Assembly (NCBI GenBank): GCA_036518955.1
Contig: DATDMG010000346.1
Coordinates: 1 to 27,621 of the forward strand
DNA from: DATDMG01 sp036518955
Lineage (GTDB): Bacteria; Actinomycetota; Actinomycetes; Actinomycetales; Kineosporiaceae
Reading direction: 5' to 3'
DNA: 27,621 bases
Part shown: positions 1 through 7,641 of the stretch, piece by piece
Position numbering within the stretch: the stretch's first letter is position 1
How the letters are laid out: every line of letters starts with the position of its first letter
Position numbers and translations under genes: made by a program
Notes under the pieces: model-generated
Told to the model about the DNA's origin: nothing
Database searches by the model: none
Seen by the model: the letters and a program-made list of their open reading frames with translations, nothing else

Positions 1-758
1 GCACCGCCGTCACCGGTCCGCTCACCGCCGGCGTCCGCACGGACGAGATCGATCATCGGGGTGTTCAGCCAGACCGGGACGCCGGCGCCGTGCAGGCCTG
101 CTCGCAGCCCGGCCGCCAGCGCCTGCCCCATCCCGAGCAGCCGGCGCCGGCGGGCCCGGGCCGCCAGCCACCGGGCCGTGACCCGGACCGCGACGACCCC
201 GCTGCGCGGGTGGCGCCAGCCGAGGGAGAGCCAGCGGTAGTCCCTGGCCATGATCGTGACCCCGCCGGGGGCACCGGCGTAGGGCGGGATCAGCCGGTCC
301 AGTTCGGGGCCCAGAACCCGCCCGTCGAGGGGTCTCGGCTCCACCGTGCGGCCGCAGGCGAGGCCCCCGGGTGCCTCGGGGTAGTAGTCGGAATACCCCG
401 GGACCCAGGCGAACCGCAGCGGCGTGTGCGCCTCGACGAAGGCGAGCATGGCCGGACCGTGGCGCAGCAGCGTCTGCCGCCGCGCCGCCTCGACGGCGTC
501 GCCGAACCCTGCGGTAACGTGTTCCAGGTACTGCTCCGCTTGGGCGGCGGAGTCGGGCACGCCGGCGGCGTGCAGGACGTGGTTGTCGGGCACCCAGATG
601 TTCCCGCCGGAGCGGGCGGTGGAACCCCCGAACACGCCCGCTTTCTCGGTCACGACCACGCTCAGGCCCTGTGCCGCGGCAGTCAGGGCCGCCGTCATCC
701 CGGCGGCCCCGCTCCCTACGACGACCACGTCGAAGGGCAGTACCGGTTCGCTCGACAT
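1..758 (-). CDS. kstD: 3-ketosteroid delta1-dehydrogenase (KstD), 5' part only
   Basis: Flavoprotein that introduces the C1-C2 double bond into ring A of 3-ketosteroids; with KshAB it triggers ring-B opening. The 252 visible residues begin with a Rossmann FAD motif (G15-x-G17-x-x-G20) followed by a GGSTARSGG segment and the WVPGYSDYYPEAPGG block that I recognise as typical of KstD rather than of general fumarate-reductase-like flavoproteins. The gene runs off the left edge, so the C-terminal catalytic part is not seen. The ATG at 758 has no Shine-Dalgarno sequence. A KstR-like operator and a possible -10 (TAACGT on the minus strand) lie directly ahead of it, so the transcript may be leaderless. 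It follows kshB by 91 bases and could also be read through from that operon. Family call is strong; KstD versus a close paralogue such as a 3-ketosteroid delta4-dehydrogenase cannot be fully settled from the N-terminus. Confidence 0.88.
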   Translation of the reverse strand, partial: MSSEPVLPFDVVVVGSGAAGMTAALTAAAQGLSVVVTEKAGVFGGSTARSGGNIWVPDNHVLHAAGVPDSAAQAEQYLEHVTAGFGDAVEAARRQTLLRHGPAMLAFVEAHTPLRFAWVPGYSDYYPEAPGGLACGRTVEPRPLDGRVLGPELDRLIPPYAGAPGGVTIMARDYRWLSLGWRHPRSGVVAVRVTARWLAARARRRRLLGMGQALAAGLRAGLHGAGVPVWLNTPMIDLVRADAGGERTGDGG

Positions 759-761
759 CAC

Positions 762-775
762 TAGAACACGTTATC
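762..775. promoter_or_regulatory. KstR-type operator at the kstD start
   Basis: TAGAACACGTTATC matches seven of the eight fixed positions of the known KstR palindrome TnnAACnnGTTnnA; only the last A is changed to C. It ends three bases ahead of the kstD ATG, so a bound repressor would cover the transcription start. The inner AACACGTT core is identical to that of the perfect site at 3710-3723. Confidence 0.72.
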
Positions 776-849
776 GTTTGTGGCTTCCGTGCGCCATGCT
801 CCCGCCCGCCGGGGACGGCGGCGAACGGGCTGTCGCGGCCGAGGCGCGA

Positions 850-1989
850 TCAGTCGTAGCTGATCTCGACGATGCTGGTCCGGGCCACCGCCTGGCAGGC
901 GAGGATGTACTGGTCGGCGAGGTCCTCCTCCTCGAGGATCTCGTTGTGCAGCAACTCCACCTCCCCACCGGTGATCCGGCAGGCGCAGGCCCCGCACTGG
1001 CCCTGCCGGCAGGAGTAGGGCGGGTTCAGCCCGGCCGCGATCAGGACGTCGAGCAGCCGCTCACCCGGCGGCCACGGCACGGTGTGCACGCGGCCGTTCC
1101 GGGTCACCGCGACGGTGGTGTCAGGCGCTCCGCCAGGACCGGCGTCAGCAGCCGGGGCGGGTCCGGGCCGCGGGGCGGGTCCGGTGCTGGCGTCGTCCAT
1201 GCTGCCCTCCTGTTCGCCCAGGTCACCGCTGGTGCCGGGGCGGGTGGCGAACGGGTTCTCGGCGAGCGACTCGAACCGCTCGACGTGGACCCGAGCGGCC
1301 GGCACGCCCAGACCGTGGACGGCGTGCGCGGCGGAGTCCATGAACGCGCCGGGACCGCACAGGAACACCTCCGGCCCGGCCAAGCCCACCCCTGCCGGCA
1401 CCAGATCGGCGATCGACGCCTGCAGGGCCGCCGCGGTCGGTGGGCCCTGGACGCTGTCCAGCCACAGCACGACCCGCAGCCGGTCGGGGTGTCGCGCCTG
1501 GAGCGCCTTGAGCTCCTGGGCGAAGATGACGCCGTCCTCGTCGCGGTTGGCGTAGAGCAGGCTGACCCGGGCCCGGCCGCGCGCGAGCGCCGTCTTCAGG
1601 ATCGACACCACAGGGGTGATGCCGCTGCCGCCGGCGACGAGGAGCAGGTCGTCGTCCACCCGACGCGGGGTGAAGCGGCCGGCAGGAGGGAGCACCTGCA
1701 GGGTGCAGCCGGGGGTGATGTGATCGCAGAGCCAGTTCGAGGCGTACCCGCCCGGCACCCGCTTGACCGTGATCCGGGGGAGCTCGTCGGTGTCCGGTGA
1801 GCTGGACAGGGAGTAGCAGCGCGCGACGGAACCCTCCGGGCCGGACTGCGGGTGCGGCACCCGGACGGTGAGGAATTGCCCGGGCCGGTAGGCGAAGTCC
1901 GGCACGAACCGGGTGGGGACGCGCAGCACCAGGGTCCGGGCCTCGTGCGTCTCCTCGATCACCTCGGCGACCTCGACGTGCCAGCTCAT
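850..1989 (-). CDS. kshB: 3-ketosteroid 9-alpha-monooxygenase, ferredoxin reductase component (KshB)
   Basis: Passes electrons from NAD(P)H through FAD and a plant-type [2Fe-2S] centre to the Rieske oxygenase KshA during 9-alpha-hydroxylation of 3-ketosteroids. The 379 residues show, in order, an FAD domain (RCYSLSSSP at 57-65), an NAD-binding domain (AGGSGITP at 119-126; LCGPGAFM at 210-217) and a C-terminal ferredoxin domain with C327, C332, C335 and C365. The region from about 244 to 290 is a Pro/Ala/Gly-rich linker that makes the protein slightly longer than the M. tuberculosis homologue. The start was placed at ATG 1989 because a strong AAGGGGAAGG ribosome site precedes it; the open frame extends further upstream without coding character. 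It lies 37 bases after the small CxxC gene, consistent with an operon kshA-small gene-kshB. Reductases of phenylacetate or alkane systems are alternatives, but the context makes KshB very likely. Confidence 0.9.
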   Translation of the reverse strand: MSWHVEVAEVIEETHEARTLVLRVPTRFVPDFAYRPGQFLTVRVPHPQSGPEGSVARCYSLSSSPDTDELPRITVKRVPGGYASNWLCDHITPGCTLQVLPPAGRFTPRRVDDDLLLVAGGSGITPVVSILKTALARGRARVSLLYANRDEDGVIFAQELKALQARHPDRLRVVLWLDSVQGPPTAAALQASIADLVPAGVGLAGPEVFLCGPGAFMDSAAHAVHGLGVPAARVHVERFESLAENPFATRPGTSGDLGEQEGSMDDASTGPAPRPGPAPAADAGPGGAPDTTVAVTRNGRVHTVPWPPGERLLDVLIAAGLNPPYSCRQGQCGACACRITGGEVELLHNEILEEEDLADQYILACQAVARTSIVEISYD

Positions 1990-2026
1990 GACCTTCCCCT
2001 TGCGCTCGCGTCCACGTCTCGCCCCC

Positions 2027-2344
2027 TCACGACCGGTCCTGGACGGCGAGCCGGCCGGTGCGCACGGCGTCCTCGATGCTGTCCCGCAGCGAGCGGCACC
2101 CGTCGACCAACGCCGCCGGCCGCCCCACCGCTGCGGCGGTGGTGAACTCGACGCAGCGGGCCTCGGCCTGCCGGCTCCACTGCACACAGGTCTGCCGCAG
2201 GCTGTTCTTGGAGACCAGGACGCGGGCCCCACACCGTTCGCAGGCGAGCTCGTCGCGGCCGGCGTGGACGAGCGGGGCCGGGTCCGCCCAGGGTGCGGCG
2301 GGCCGGGACCTCACCGGGTCCGGCCGGGGGTGGACGTCGGTCAT
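2027..2344 (-). CDS. small CxxC protein between kshA and kshB, function unknown
   Basis: A 105-residue protein that I do not recognise by name. Its ATG overlaps the kshA stop in an ATGA junction (2341-2344), so it is translationally coupled to the oxygenase and lies directly ahead of the reductase. After a Pro-rich N-terminus of about 30 residues it has C35-x2-C38, then VLVSKNSLRQ and further cysteines at 53, 64 and 83, ending in an Arg/Asp-rich amphipathic segment (LRDSIEDAVRTGRL). The cysteine layout suggests a zinc ribbon or iron-sulphur site. No signal peptide or membrane segment is visible. From its position it may be an accessory or assembly factor for the KshAB system; this is inference only. 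The start is fixed by the overlap and by codon bias. Confidence 0.75.
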   Translation of the reverse strand: MTDVHPRPDPVRSRPAAPWADPAPLVHAGRDELACERCGARVLVSKNSLRQTCVQWSRQAEARCVEFTTAAAVGRPAALVDGCRSLRDSIEDAVRTGRLAVQDRS

Positions 2345-3573
2345 GGCTGTCCGGCGGTTGCCTGTTCGCCGGGCGCCCCCGGCGAACGGGTCTGGGTCCC
2401 GGATCGGTTCGCGGTGCCCGACCCGTCGGACGCCGCGTCGGCCGCGCGCGCGGTGTTCCGGCGGGCCATGGTGTCGGCGACCTCGGCCTCCCAGGTGGCG
2501 ACCGCGCGGGTGGTGTCGACCTCGTACTCGTAGCGCGCCGTCATGTCTTCGGTGACGTCCTCGACGTCCACGTAGAACTGCTCGTACCAGCGTCGCAACT
2601 GGTAGACAGGGCCGTCCTCGGGGCAGAGCAACGGGTTCTCGATCCGGGTCTTGTACTTCCAGATCTCCACGTCCTGCAGGAACCCGACGCCCAAGCTCTT
2701 GGCGAACTTCGCCGCGACCTTGTTCGCCTGCTCGCTGGTCAACCCCGGCAGCCGTTTGACGATCACACCCCACTGCAGCACGAACGAGGTCGGGGTCACC
2801 GGGTAGTGGCAGTTGATCAGAACCGACTCCACGGTCATCCCCGCGTACTGGTGCCACAGGTAGTCGATCATGTAGGAGGGTCCGTAGTAGGCCGCCTCGG
2901 AGCGGAGCCGGCTGTCGCCGGCGTAGGCCGAGCCGCTCGCCACGTCCGGCCGCCCCCGGGTCTCGAGGTACTGTGCCGCCACGTGCCCTTCGAGCACGTT
3001 CTTGAAGTAGGTCGGGAAGGCGAAATGGATGTAGAAGAAGTGCGCCATGTCGACCACGTTGTCGATGATCTCCCGGCAGTTGGCCCCCTCGATCCGCAGC
3101 GTCTCCCAGGACCAGTCGCTCCACTCCGGTGAGAAGGCGCCGTCGATCCGGGGGATCTGCAGCTGTGGAGGTGGTGGGTTGCCCTGCGGGTCGTTCCAGA
3201 CGAACAGCTGGCGGTTCTCCTCCAGAGCGATCCATTTTCGGGTCCGGGCGCCGACCGGCACCCGTGCCGCGTAGGGGATCAGTTTGCACCGCCCGTCACC
3301 GCCCCACCGCCAGTCGTGGAAGGGGCAGGAGACGGTGTCGCCCTTGATCGTCCCCCTGCTCAGGTCGCCGCCCATGTGCCGGCAGAAGGCGTCGAGCACG
3401 TGCAGGACGCCGGCCGAGTCGGCGAAGACCACGAGCTTGGTGCCGAAGGCGTTGATCGCATGGGGGCTGCCATCGCGGAACTGGTCGGCCAGCCCGAGGC
3501 AGTGCCAGCCGCGTGCGTAGCGGGCCGGAGGCGCCCCAGCCGTGATGGTGCGCACGGCCTCCTGATCGTTCAT
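2341..3573 (-). CDS. kshA: 3-ketosteroid 9-alpha-monooxygenase, Rieske oxygenase component (KshA)
   Basis: Oxygenase that hydroxylates C9 of 4-androstenedione-type steroids, which leads to opening of ring B. The 410 residues contain the Rieske [2Fe-2S] ligands C64-x-H66 and C83-x2-H86, and the mononuclear iron facial triad as D175-M-A-H178-x4-H183 with D301 (in FLQDVEIW). The block HFFYIHFAFPTYFKNVLEGH is characteristic of KshA. The last 40 or so residues are a Ser/Thr/Gly-rich disordered tail that I would not expect in the core enzyme. The start ATG is preceded by AGGGAGGG. It is the first gene of the leftward operon; two KstR-like sites lie upstream in the region shared with hsaA. The sequence and setting leave little doubt about the family. 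Confidence 0.94.
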   Translation of the reverse strand: MNDQEAVRTITAGAPPARYARGWHCLGLADQFRDGSPHAINAFGTKLVVFADSAGVLHVLDAFCRHMGGDLSRGTIKGDTVSCPFHDWRWGGDGRCKLIPYAARVPVGARTRKWIALEENRQLFVWNDPQGNPPPPQLQIPRIDGAFSPEWSDWSWETLRIEGANCREIIDNVVDMAHFFYIHFAFPTYFKNVLEGHVAAQYLETRGRPDVASGSAYAGDSRLRSEAAYYGPSYMIDYLWHQYAGMTVESVLINCHYPVTPTSFVLQWGVIVKRLPGLTSEQANKVAAKFAKSLGVGFLQDVEIWKYKTRIENPLLCPEDGPVYQLRRWYEQFYVDVEDVTEDMTARYEYEVDTTRAVATWEAEVADTMARRNTARAADAASDGSGTANRSGTQTRSPGAPGEQATAGQP

Positions 3574-3642
3574 GCACCCTCCCTGACGTGCCGCGTCCTT
3601 CGGGACAGTCCTCCGGGGAACCCTGCCCTCGGGGCTGCCCCC

Positions 3643-3656
3643 TGAAACAGGTTATG
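3643..3656. promoter_or_regulatory. second KstR-type operator, kshA side
   Basis: TGAAACAGGTTATG fits seven of eight fixed positions of TnnAACnnGTTnnA (final A replaced by G). It lies 70 bases ahead of the kshA start and 67 bases centre-to-centre from the perfect site, so the divergent region may hold one operator per promoter. The match is by eye and was not scored against a background. Confidence 0.55.
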
Positions 3657-3709
3657 ACCCCTACTGGCTGAACTGGCGGAGCGAACGGTAAAATCAACAA
3701 CCGCTAGAC

Positions 3710-3723
3710 TAGAACACGTTCTA
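3710..3723. promoter_or_regulatory. perfect KstR operator in the kshA-hsaA divergent promoter
   Basis: TAGAACACGTTCTA is a perfect 14-bp palindrome and matches all eight fixed positions of the KstR consensus TnnAACnnGTTnnA. KstR is the TetR-family repressor of cholesterol catabolism in mycobacteria and rhodococci, released by CoA thioesters of steroid side-chain intermediates. The site is 110 bases ahead of hsaA and 137 ahead of kshA. No kstR gene is in this window. Confidence 0.88.
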
Positions 3724-3833
3724 TTGTAGCTGGTGCAGGTGGGCGCGACCAGCGTGCGCCCACGGGTGGCGCGGCGGCGACCGCCAGGTGCCGATCGGCC
3801 GCGCTGATCGCAGGACTCGGGAAGGGACGCCGG

Positions 3834-5012
3834 ATGAACCACGACTCGGGCGAGGCCGTCGCACGCGCCGTCGCGGAACTGCTGCCAGCGATACGCGAGC
3901 GTGCCCAGGAGACCGAGGACCGGCGGCAGGTGGCCGCCGACATGATCAAGTCCCTGGAGGAGGCCGGCGTCTTCCGGCTGCTCCAGCCTGCGGCGTACGG
4001 CGGCCTCGAGGCGGATCCGCTGGAGTTCTACCGCATCGTCCGGTCGGTCGCCGCGGCGTGCGGCTCGACCGGCTGGGTCTGCTCGGTGTTGGGCGTGCAC
4101 TCCTGGCAGCTCGCCCTCTTCCCGCCGCAGGCGCAGGAGGACGTCTGGGGGAGCGACCCGCGCACCCGGATGTCGTCGTCCTACGCCCCCACCGGCAAGG
4201 CCGTGCCGGTGGACGGCGGTTACCGACTGTCGGGGCGCTGGAGCTTCTCCTCCGGCAGCGAGCACGCCCGCTGGGTGCTGCTCGGCGGCATCGCGCCGGA
4301 CGTCGACGGGAACCCGACCGACTTCCGCACCTTCCTGGTGCCCGGCTCCGACTACCGGATCGACGACGTCTGGGACACCGTCGGCCTGCGCGGGACCGGC
4401 AGCAACGACGTCGTGATCGAGGAGGCGTTCGTCCCGACGCACCGCACCCTGAGCTTCAACGACACCAGCCGCTGCCAGTGCCCCGGGCAGGAGGTCAACC
4501 GGGCTCCGCTCTTCCGGCTGCCCTTCGGGTCGCTGTTCTCGTACGCGATCACCACCCCGATCATCGGTATGGCCACCGGCGCCTACCAGGCGTTCGTGGA
4601 GCACACCCGGGGCCGGGTCCGGGCGGCGTACACCGGGGTGAAGGCCGTCGAGGACCCCTTCGGCCAGGTCCGGATCGCGGAGGCGGCCAGCGACATCGAC
4701 GCCGCGTGGGGCGACCTGGAGCGCAACATGGTCCAGCTGATGGCGCACGCCGCGGCGGGGGAGCGGATCCCGTTGCCGCTGCGCCTGCGGGTGCGGCGCG
4801 ACCAGGTGCGTGGCACCGCGCGCTCGATCAGCGCCCTGGACCGGCTGTTCGAGGCGTCCGGGGGCCGGGCCCTGCGGGTCGGGACCCCGATCCAGCGGTT
4901 CTGGCGCGACGCCCACGCCGGGCGGGTGCACGCGATCAACGATCCGGAGCGCGCGCTGTCCATGTTCGGGCGTGGCGAAGTCGGCCTGCCGATCGTCGAC
5001 GCGATGTTGTGA
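3834..5012 (+). CDS. hsaA: 3-HSA hydroxylase, oxygenase component (HsaA)
   Basis: Flavin-dependent monooxygenase of the acyl-CoA-dehydrogenase fold that hydroxylates 3-HSA to the catechol 3,4-DHSA, using reduced flavin supplied by HsaB. The 392-residue length is normal for the family. Recognisable parts are the helical N-terminus, the GSTGWVCSVLGVHSWQLALF block near residues 75-95, the beta domain with SGRWSFSSGSEHARW around 133-147, and the GLRGTGSNDVV turn near 185. The ATG at 3834 is preceded by GGGAAGGGA. It is the first gene of the rightward operon hsaA-hsaD-hsaC-hsaB. Paralogues in phenol or nitrophenol pathways share the fold, but the four adjacent hsa genes and the KstR operator support HsaA. 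Confidence 0.93.
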   Translation: MNHDSGEAVARAVAELLPAIRERAQETEDRRQVAADMIKSLEEAGVFRLLQPAAYGGLEADPLEFYRIVRSVAAACGSTGWVCSVLGVHSWQLALFPPQAQEDVWGSDPRTRMSSSYAPTGKAVPVDGGYRLSGRWSFSSGSEHARWVLLGGIAPDVDGNPTDFRTFLVPGSDYRIDDVWDTVGLRGTGSNDVVIEEAFVPTHRTLSFNDTSRCQCPGQEVNRAPLFRLPFGSLFSYAITTPIIGMATGAYQAFVEHTRGRVRAAYTGVKAVEDPFGQVRIAEAASDIDAAWGDLERNMVQLMAHAAAGERIPLPLRLRVRRDQVRGTARSISALDRLFEASGGRALRVGTPIQRFWRDAHAGRVHAINDPERALSMFGRGEVGLPIVDAML

Positions 5013-5041
5013 GGTCCGCCTCCTCCGGCCCGGCTGCCGGA

Positions 5042-5089
5042 CGAGGCTGCGGGCCGAGGAGGCTGTGGGCCGACGAGGCTGTCGGTCAC
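5042..5089 (+). repeat. 16-bp imperfect tandem repeat between hsaA and hsaD
   Basis: Three units close to CGAGGCTGTGGGCCGA occur head to tail (5042-5057, 5058-5073, 5074-5089), the third more diverged. They fill most of the 102-base gap between hsaA and hsaD, immediately before the hsaD ribosome site. They could be replication slippage or could form structure in the operon transcript. Confidence 0.7.
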
Positions 5090-5114
5090 GACCCAGGCTG
5101 TGAAGGAGCGATCA

Positions 5115-6062
5115 TTGTCCACGACGCACGACCCGACCCAGGCGTCCCGCGACCCGGGCCCGGAGCCAGGTCCTGGCGCGGGCTCCGGCTCCGGTTCGGG
5201 CTCAGGTCCAGGTTCTGGCGGTCGCGTCGTCAGGGTCGCCGGGGGCGAGCTGTTCGTCCACGACACCGGCCCCGTGGACGGCACGCCCGTGATCCTGCTG
5301 CACGGCGGTGGCCCCGGAGCCAGCGCCTGGAGCAACTTCGGGGCCAACGTTCCGGTGCTGGCCGAGCGGTTCCGGGTGCTGGCGCCGGACCAGCCCGGCT
5401 ACGGGCGCTCCCCGACCGGCCCGGTCACCGAGCACTACTTCACCCACGCCGCTGACGCGCTCGCCGGCCTGCTCGACGTCCTCGGCGTGGAGCGGGCTCA
5501 CCTGGTGGGCAACTCGCTGGGCGGTGGGACCGCCGTGCGGTTCGCCCTGCGGTACCCGCGCCGCGCGGGCCGGCTGGTGCTGATGGGGCCCGGAGGGCTG
5601 AGCGTGAACGTGTTCAGCCCGGACCCGACCGAGGGTGTCCGCCGGCTGATGGACTTCGCCCGGCCGCCCGGGCCGACCCGGGAGAAGCTGGCGGCCTTCC
5701 TGCGCACCCTGGTCCACGACCAGTCCTTGATCACTGACGACCTCGTGGAGCAGCGCTTCCAGGCCGCCACAGCTCCCGGGGCGATGGCGGCCATGGCGGC
5801 GATGGGCGCCTCGTTCGCCGACCCCGCCCGGGCCCAGGACGGCATGCTGTGGCGGGAGGCGCACCTGCTGCGCCAGGAGGTGCTGCTCGTCTGGGGACGC
5901 GAGGACCGGGTCAACCCGCTCGACGGTGCCCTCCTCGCGCTCAAGCTGATCAAGAAGGCCCGGCTGCACGTGTTCGGCGGGTGCGGGCACTGGGCCCAGC
6001 TGGAGAAGTTCGAGGAGTTCAACCGGATCACGATGGAGTTCCTGGAGGGGAGTACGGGATGA
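5115..6062 (+). CDS. hsaD: 4,9-DSHA hydrolase (HsaD), meta-cleavage product hydrolase
   Basis: Alpha/beta hydrolase that splits the C-C bond of the ring-cleaved product 4,9-DSHA to give HIP (DOHNAA) and 2-hydroxyhexa-2,4-dienoate. The catalytic triad is visible: S134 in GNSLGGG, D264 in WGREDRVNP and H292 in GCGHWAQLE; HGGGPGASAWSNF near 63-75 forms the oxyanion region. I chose the TTG at 5115 because AAGGAG ends six bases before it; the in-frame GTG at 5100 would put that ribosome site inside the gene. The protein is 315 residues with an unusual leader: residues 14-36 are almost only Pro, Gly, Ser and Glu, encoded by GGNTCN hexamers. Its stop overlaps the hsaC start (ATGA). Confidence 0.92.
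   Translation: MSTTHDPTQASRDPGPEPGPGAGSGSGSGSGPGSGGRVVRVAGGELFVHDTGPVDGTPVILLHGGGPGASAWSNFGANVPVLAERFRVLAPDQPGYGRSPTGPVTEHYFTHAADALAGLLDVLGVERAHLVGNSLGGGTAVRFALRYPRRAGRLVLMGPGGLSVNVFSPDPTEGVRRLMDFARPPGPTREKLAAFLRTLVHDQSLITDDLVEQRFQAATAPGAMAAMAAMGASFADPARAQDGMLWREAHLLRQEVLLVWGREDRVNPLDGALLALKLIKKARLHVFGGCGHWAQLEKFEEFNRITMEFLEGSTG
5181..5222 (+). repeat. GGNTCN hexanucleotide repeat in the 5' end of hsaD
   Basis: Seven consecutive six-base units of the form GGNTCN (with GGTCCA and GGCGGT variants) encode a Gly-Ser run in the N-terminal leader of HsaD. Slippage here would change linker length in steps of two residues without shifting the frame. Confidence 0.75.
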
Positions 6063-6967
6063 GCGGCATCCGCTCGCTGGGCTACCTGCGGATCGAGGCC
6101 ACGAATGTGGAAGCGTGGCGGGAGTTCGGGCTGTCCGTGCTGGGCCTGGCCGAGGGCCGTGGCCCGGAGCCCGGCGCGCTGTACCTGCGGATGGACGACT
6201 TCCCGGCCCGGCTGATCATCGTCCCGGGGGAGCGCGACCAGCTGGTGTCCTGCGGCTGGGAGCTGTCGGACCCGGGGGCGCTGGCGGCGCTGGCGGCCGC
6301 GGTCGAGAGCGCCGGTGTCCCGGTCAAGCCGGCGGCGGACGGGGACCTGGCGCTGCGCCGGGTGGCTGGCATGGTCGCTGTCGAGGACCCGTCCGGGACG
6401 ACGCACGAGCTGTTCTGGGGCTCGCAGGTGGAGGCCCGTCCGGCGGTGGGCCGTTACGGCACCCGCTTCGTGGCCTCCGAGCTCGGCCTGGGGCACGTGG
6501 TGCTGCCGGTGGGTGACGAGCCGGCGGCGACCCGGTTCTTCACCGAGGTGCTCGGGTTCCGGCTGCGGGACTCGATGTGCCTGCCGCCGCAGCTGCTCGG
6601 GCGCCCGGCGGACGGCGAGCCGGGCTGGATGCGCTTCCTCGGCTGCAACCGGCGTCACCACAGCCTGGCCCTGGCTCCGATCCCGGCGCCGTCCGGCGTC
6701 GTCCACCTGATGATCGAGGTGGAGTCCCTGGACGACGTGGGCCGGGCCATCGACCGCTGCGAGCGCCGCAAGGCGCCGATGTTCTCCACCCTCGGTCGGC
6801 ACACCAACGACCTGATGGTGTCGTTCTACCTGAACACTCCCGGCGGTTTTCAGATCGAGTACGGGACCGGCGGCCGGCTGGTGGACGACGCCACCTGGGT
6901 GTCCCGGCAGACCAACGCCGCCAGCCTGTGGGGACACCGGTTCATGGTGCCCGGGGCCGCGCACTGA
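6059..6967 (+). CDS. hsaC: 3,4-DHSA extradiol dioxygenase (HsaC)
   Basis: Iron(II)-dependent type I extradiol dioxygenase that cleaves the catechol ring A of 3,4-DHSA between C4 and C5. The 302 residues form the usual pair of vicinal-oxygen-chelate modules. Iron ligands are H146 (GLGHVVLP), H216 (VVHLMIEV) and E267 (FQIEYG); H201 in the RRHHSL segment and H248 in GRHTND are the expected second-shell residues. The spacing closely follows M. tuberculosis HsaC as I know it. The ATG overlaps the hsaD stop, giving translational coupling. A biphenyl-type BphC is the main alternative, disfavoured by the surrounding steroid genes. Confidence 0.93.
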   Translation: MSGIRSLGYLRIEATNVEAWREFGLSVLGLAEGRGPEPGALYLRMDDFPARLIIVPGERDQLVSCGWELSDPGALAALAAAVESAGVPVKPAADGDLALRRVAGMVAVEDPSGTTHELFWGSQVEARPAVGRYGTRFVASELGLGHVVLPVGDEPAATRFFTEVLGFRLRDSMCLPPQLLGRPADGEPGWMRFLGCNRRHHSLALAPIPAPSGVVHLMIEVESLDDVGRAIDRCERRKAPMFSTLGRHTNDLMVSFYLNTPGGFQIEYGTGGRLVDDATWVSRQTNAASLWGHRFMVPGAAH

Positions 6968-6980
6968 TGGCGGCACGCTG

Positions 6981-7595
6981 ATGGCGGATCCCGGCCTGAA
7001 CGCGGTGGCTGCGTCCGTCCCCGCCCCCGTCCCCGCCCCCGACGGGCGGGTCGAGTCGCCCGCGGACCGGTTCCGGCGGGTGCTCGGTCACTTCGCCACC
7101 GGCGTCACCGTGGTGACCGGGCTGGACGGCGCGGAGCCGGTCGGGTTCACCTGCCAGGCGTTCGCGGCGCTGTCCCTGGAGCCGCCGCTGGTGCTGTTCT
7201 GCCCCATGCGCACCTCGGTCAGTTGGCGCCGGGTCGCGTCCACCGGACGGTTCGGGGTGAACGTGCTGGCCGAGGACCAGCGAGAGCTGTCGCGCCGGTT
7301 CGGCCGGAGCGGGCCGGACAAGTTCGCCGAGACCGGGTGGTCCGCGGCGGCGGGTGGCGTGCCGGTCCTGGACGGAGTCCTGACCTGGCTGGTGTGCGAC
7401 ATCACCGCCGTGTATCCGGAGGGTGACCATCACGTCGTGATCGGCCGGGTGGTCGAGCTCGGACCCACTCGCCCCGGCCGGCCGCTGCTGTTCTACCGCG
7501 GCCGCTACGCCGGCACGGCGGCGACCTCGCCGCACGACGTGCCCGAGGTGGTCGACACCCTGCTCGCCTGGACCCGGCACGACGACTGGATCTGA
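6981..7595 (+). CDS. hsaB: flavin reductase component of 3-HSA hydroxylase (HsaB)
   Basis: NADH:flavin oxidoreductase that supplies reduced FMN/FAD to HsaA. The 204 residues carry the flavin-reductase fold: FRRVLGHFATGVTVVTG at about 31-47, GFTCQAFAALSLEPPLVLFCP near 55-75, FGVNVLAEDQRELSRRF near 90-106 and the GDHHVVIGRV plus PLLFYRGRY segments that form the FMN site. A 28-residue Ala/Pro/Val N-terminus has no counterpart in typical HsaB. No good ribosome site precedes ATG 6981, so translation may depend on coupling to hsaC 13 bases upstream. It is the last gene of the operon and is followed by a strong hairpin. Confidence 0.9.
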   Translation: MADPGLNAVAASVPAPVPAPDGRVESPADRFRRVLGHFATGVTVVTGLDGAEPVGFTCQAFAALSLEPPLVLFCPMRTSVSWRRVASTGRFGVNVLAEDQRELSRRFGRSGPDKFAETGWSAAAGGVPVLDGVLTWLVCDITAVYPEGDHHVVIGRVVELGPTRPGRPLLFYRGRYAGTAATSPHDVPEVVDTLLAWTRHDDWI

Positions 7596-7620
7596 CCGGC
7601 CGAGGGCCCGGAGAGCGGCC

Positions 7621-7641
7621 CGGCGCGTCGGCCACGCGCCG
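7621..7641 (+). terminator. hairpin terminator after hsaB
   Basis: CGGCGCGT and ACGCGCCG form a perfect 8-bp GC-rich stem around a CGGCC loop, 26 bases beyond the hsaB stop. There is no T tract, which is common for actinobacterial terminators. Confidence 0.7.

Noticed and set aside
3570..4931. Long minus-strand open frame opposite hsaA
   Set aside because: Antisense shadow in GC-rich DNA; the plus strand encodes HsaA with clear motifs, and the minus frame has no ribosome site or recognisable domain.
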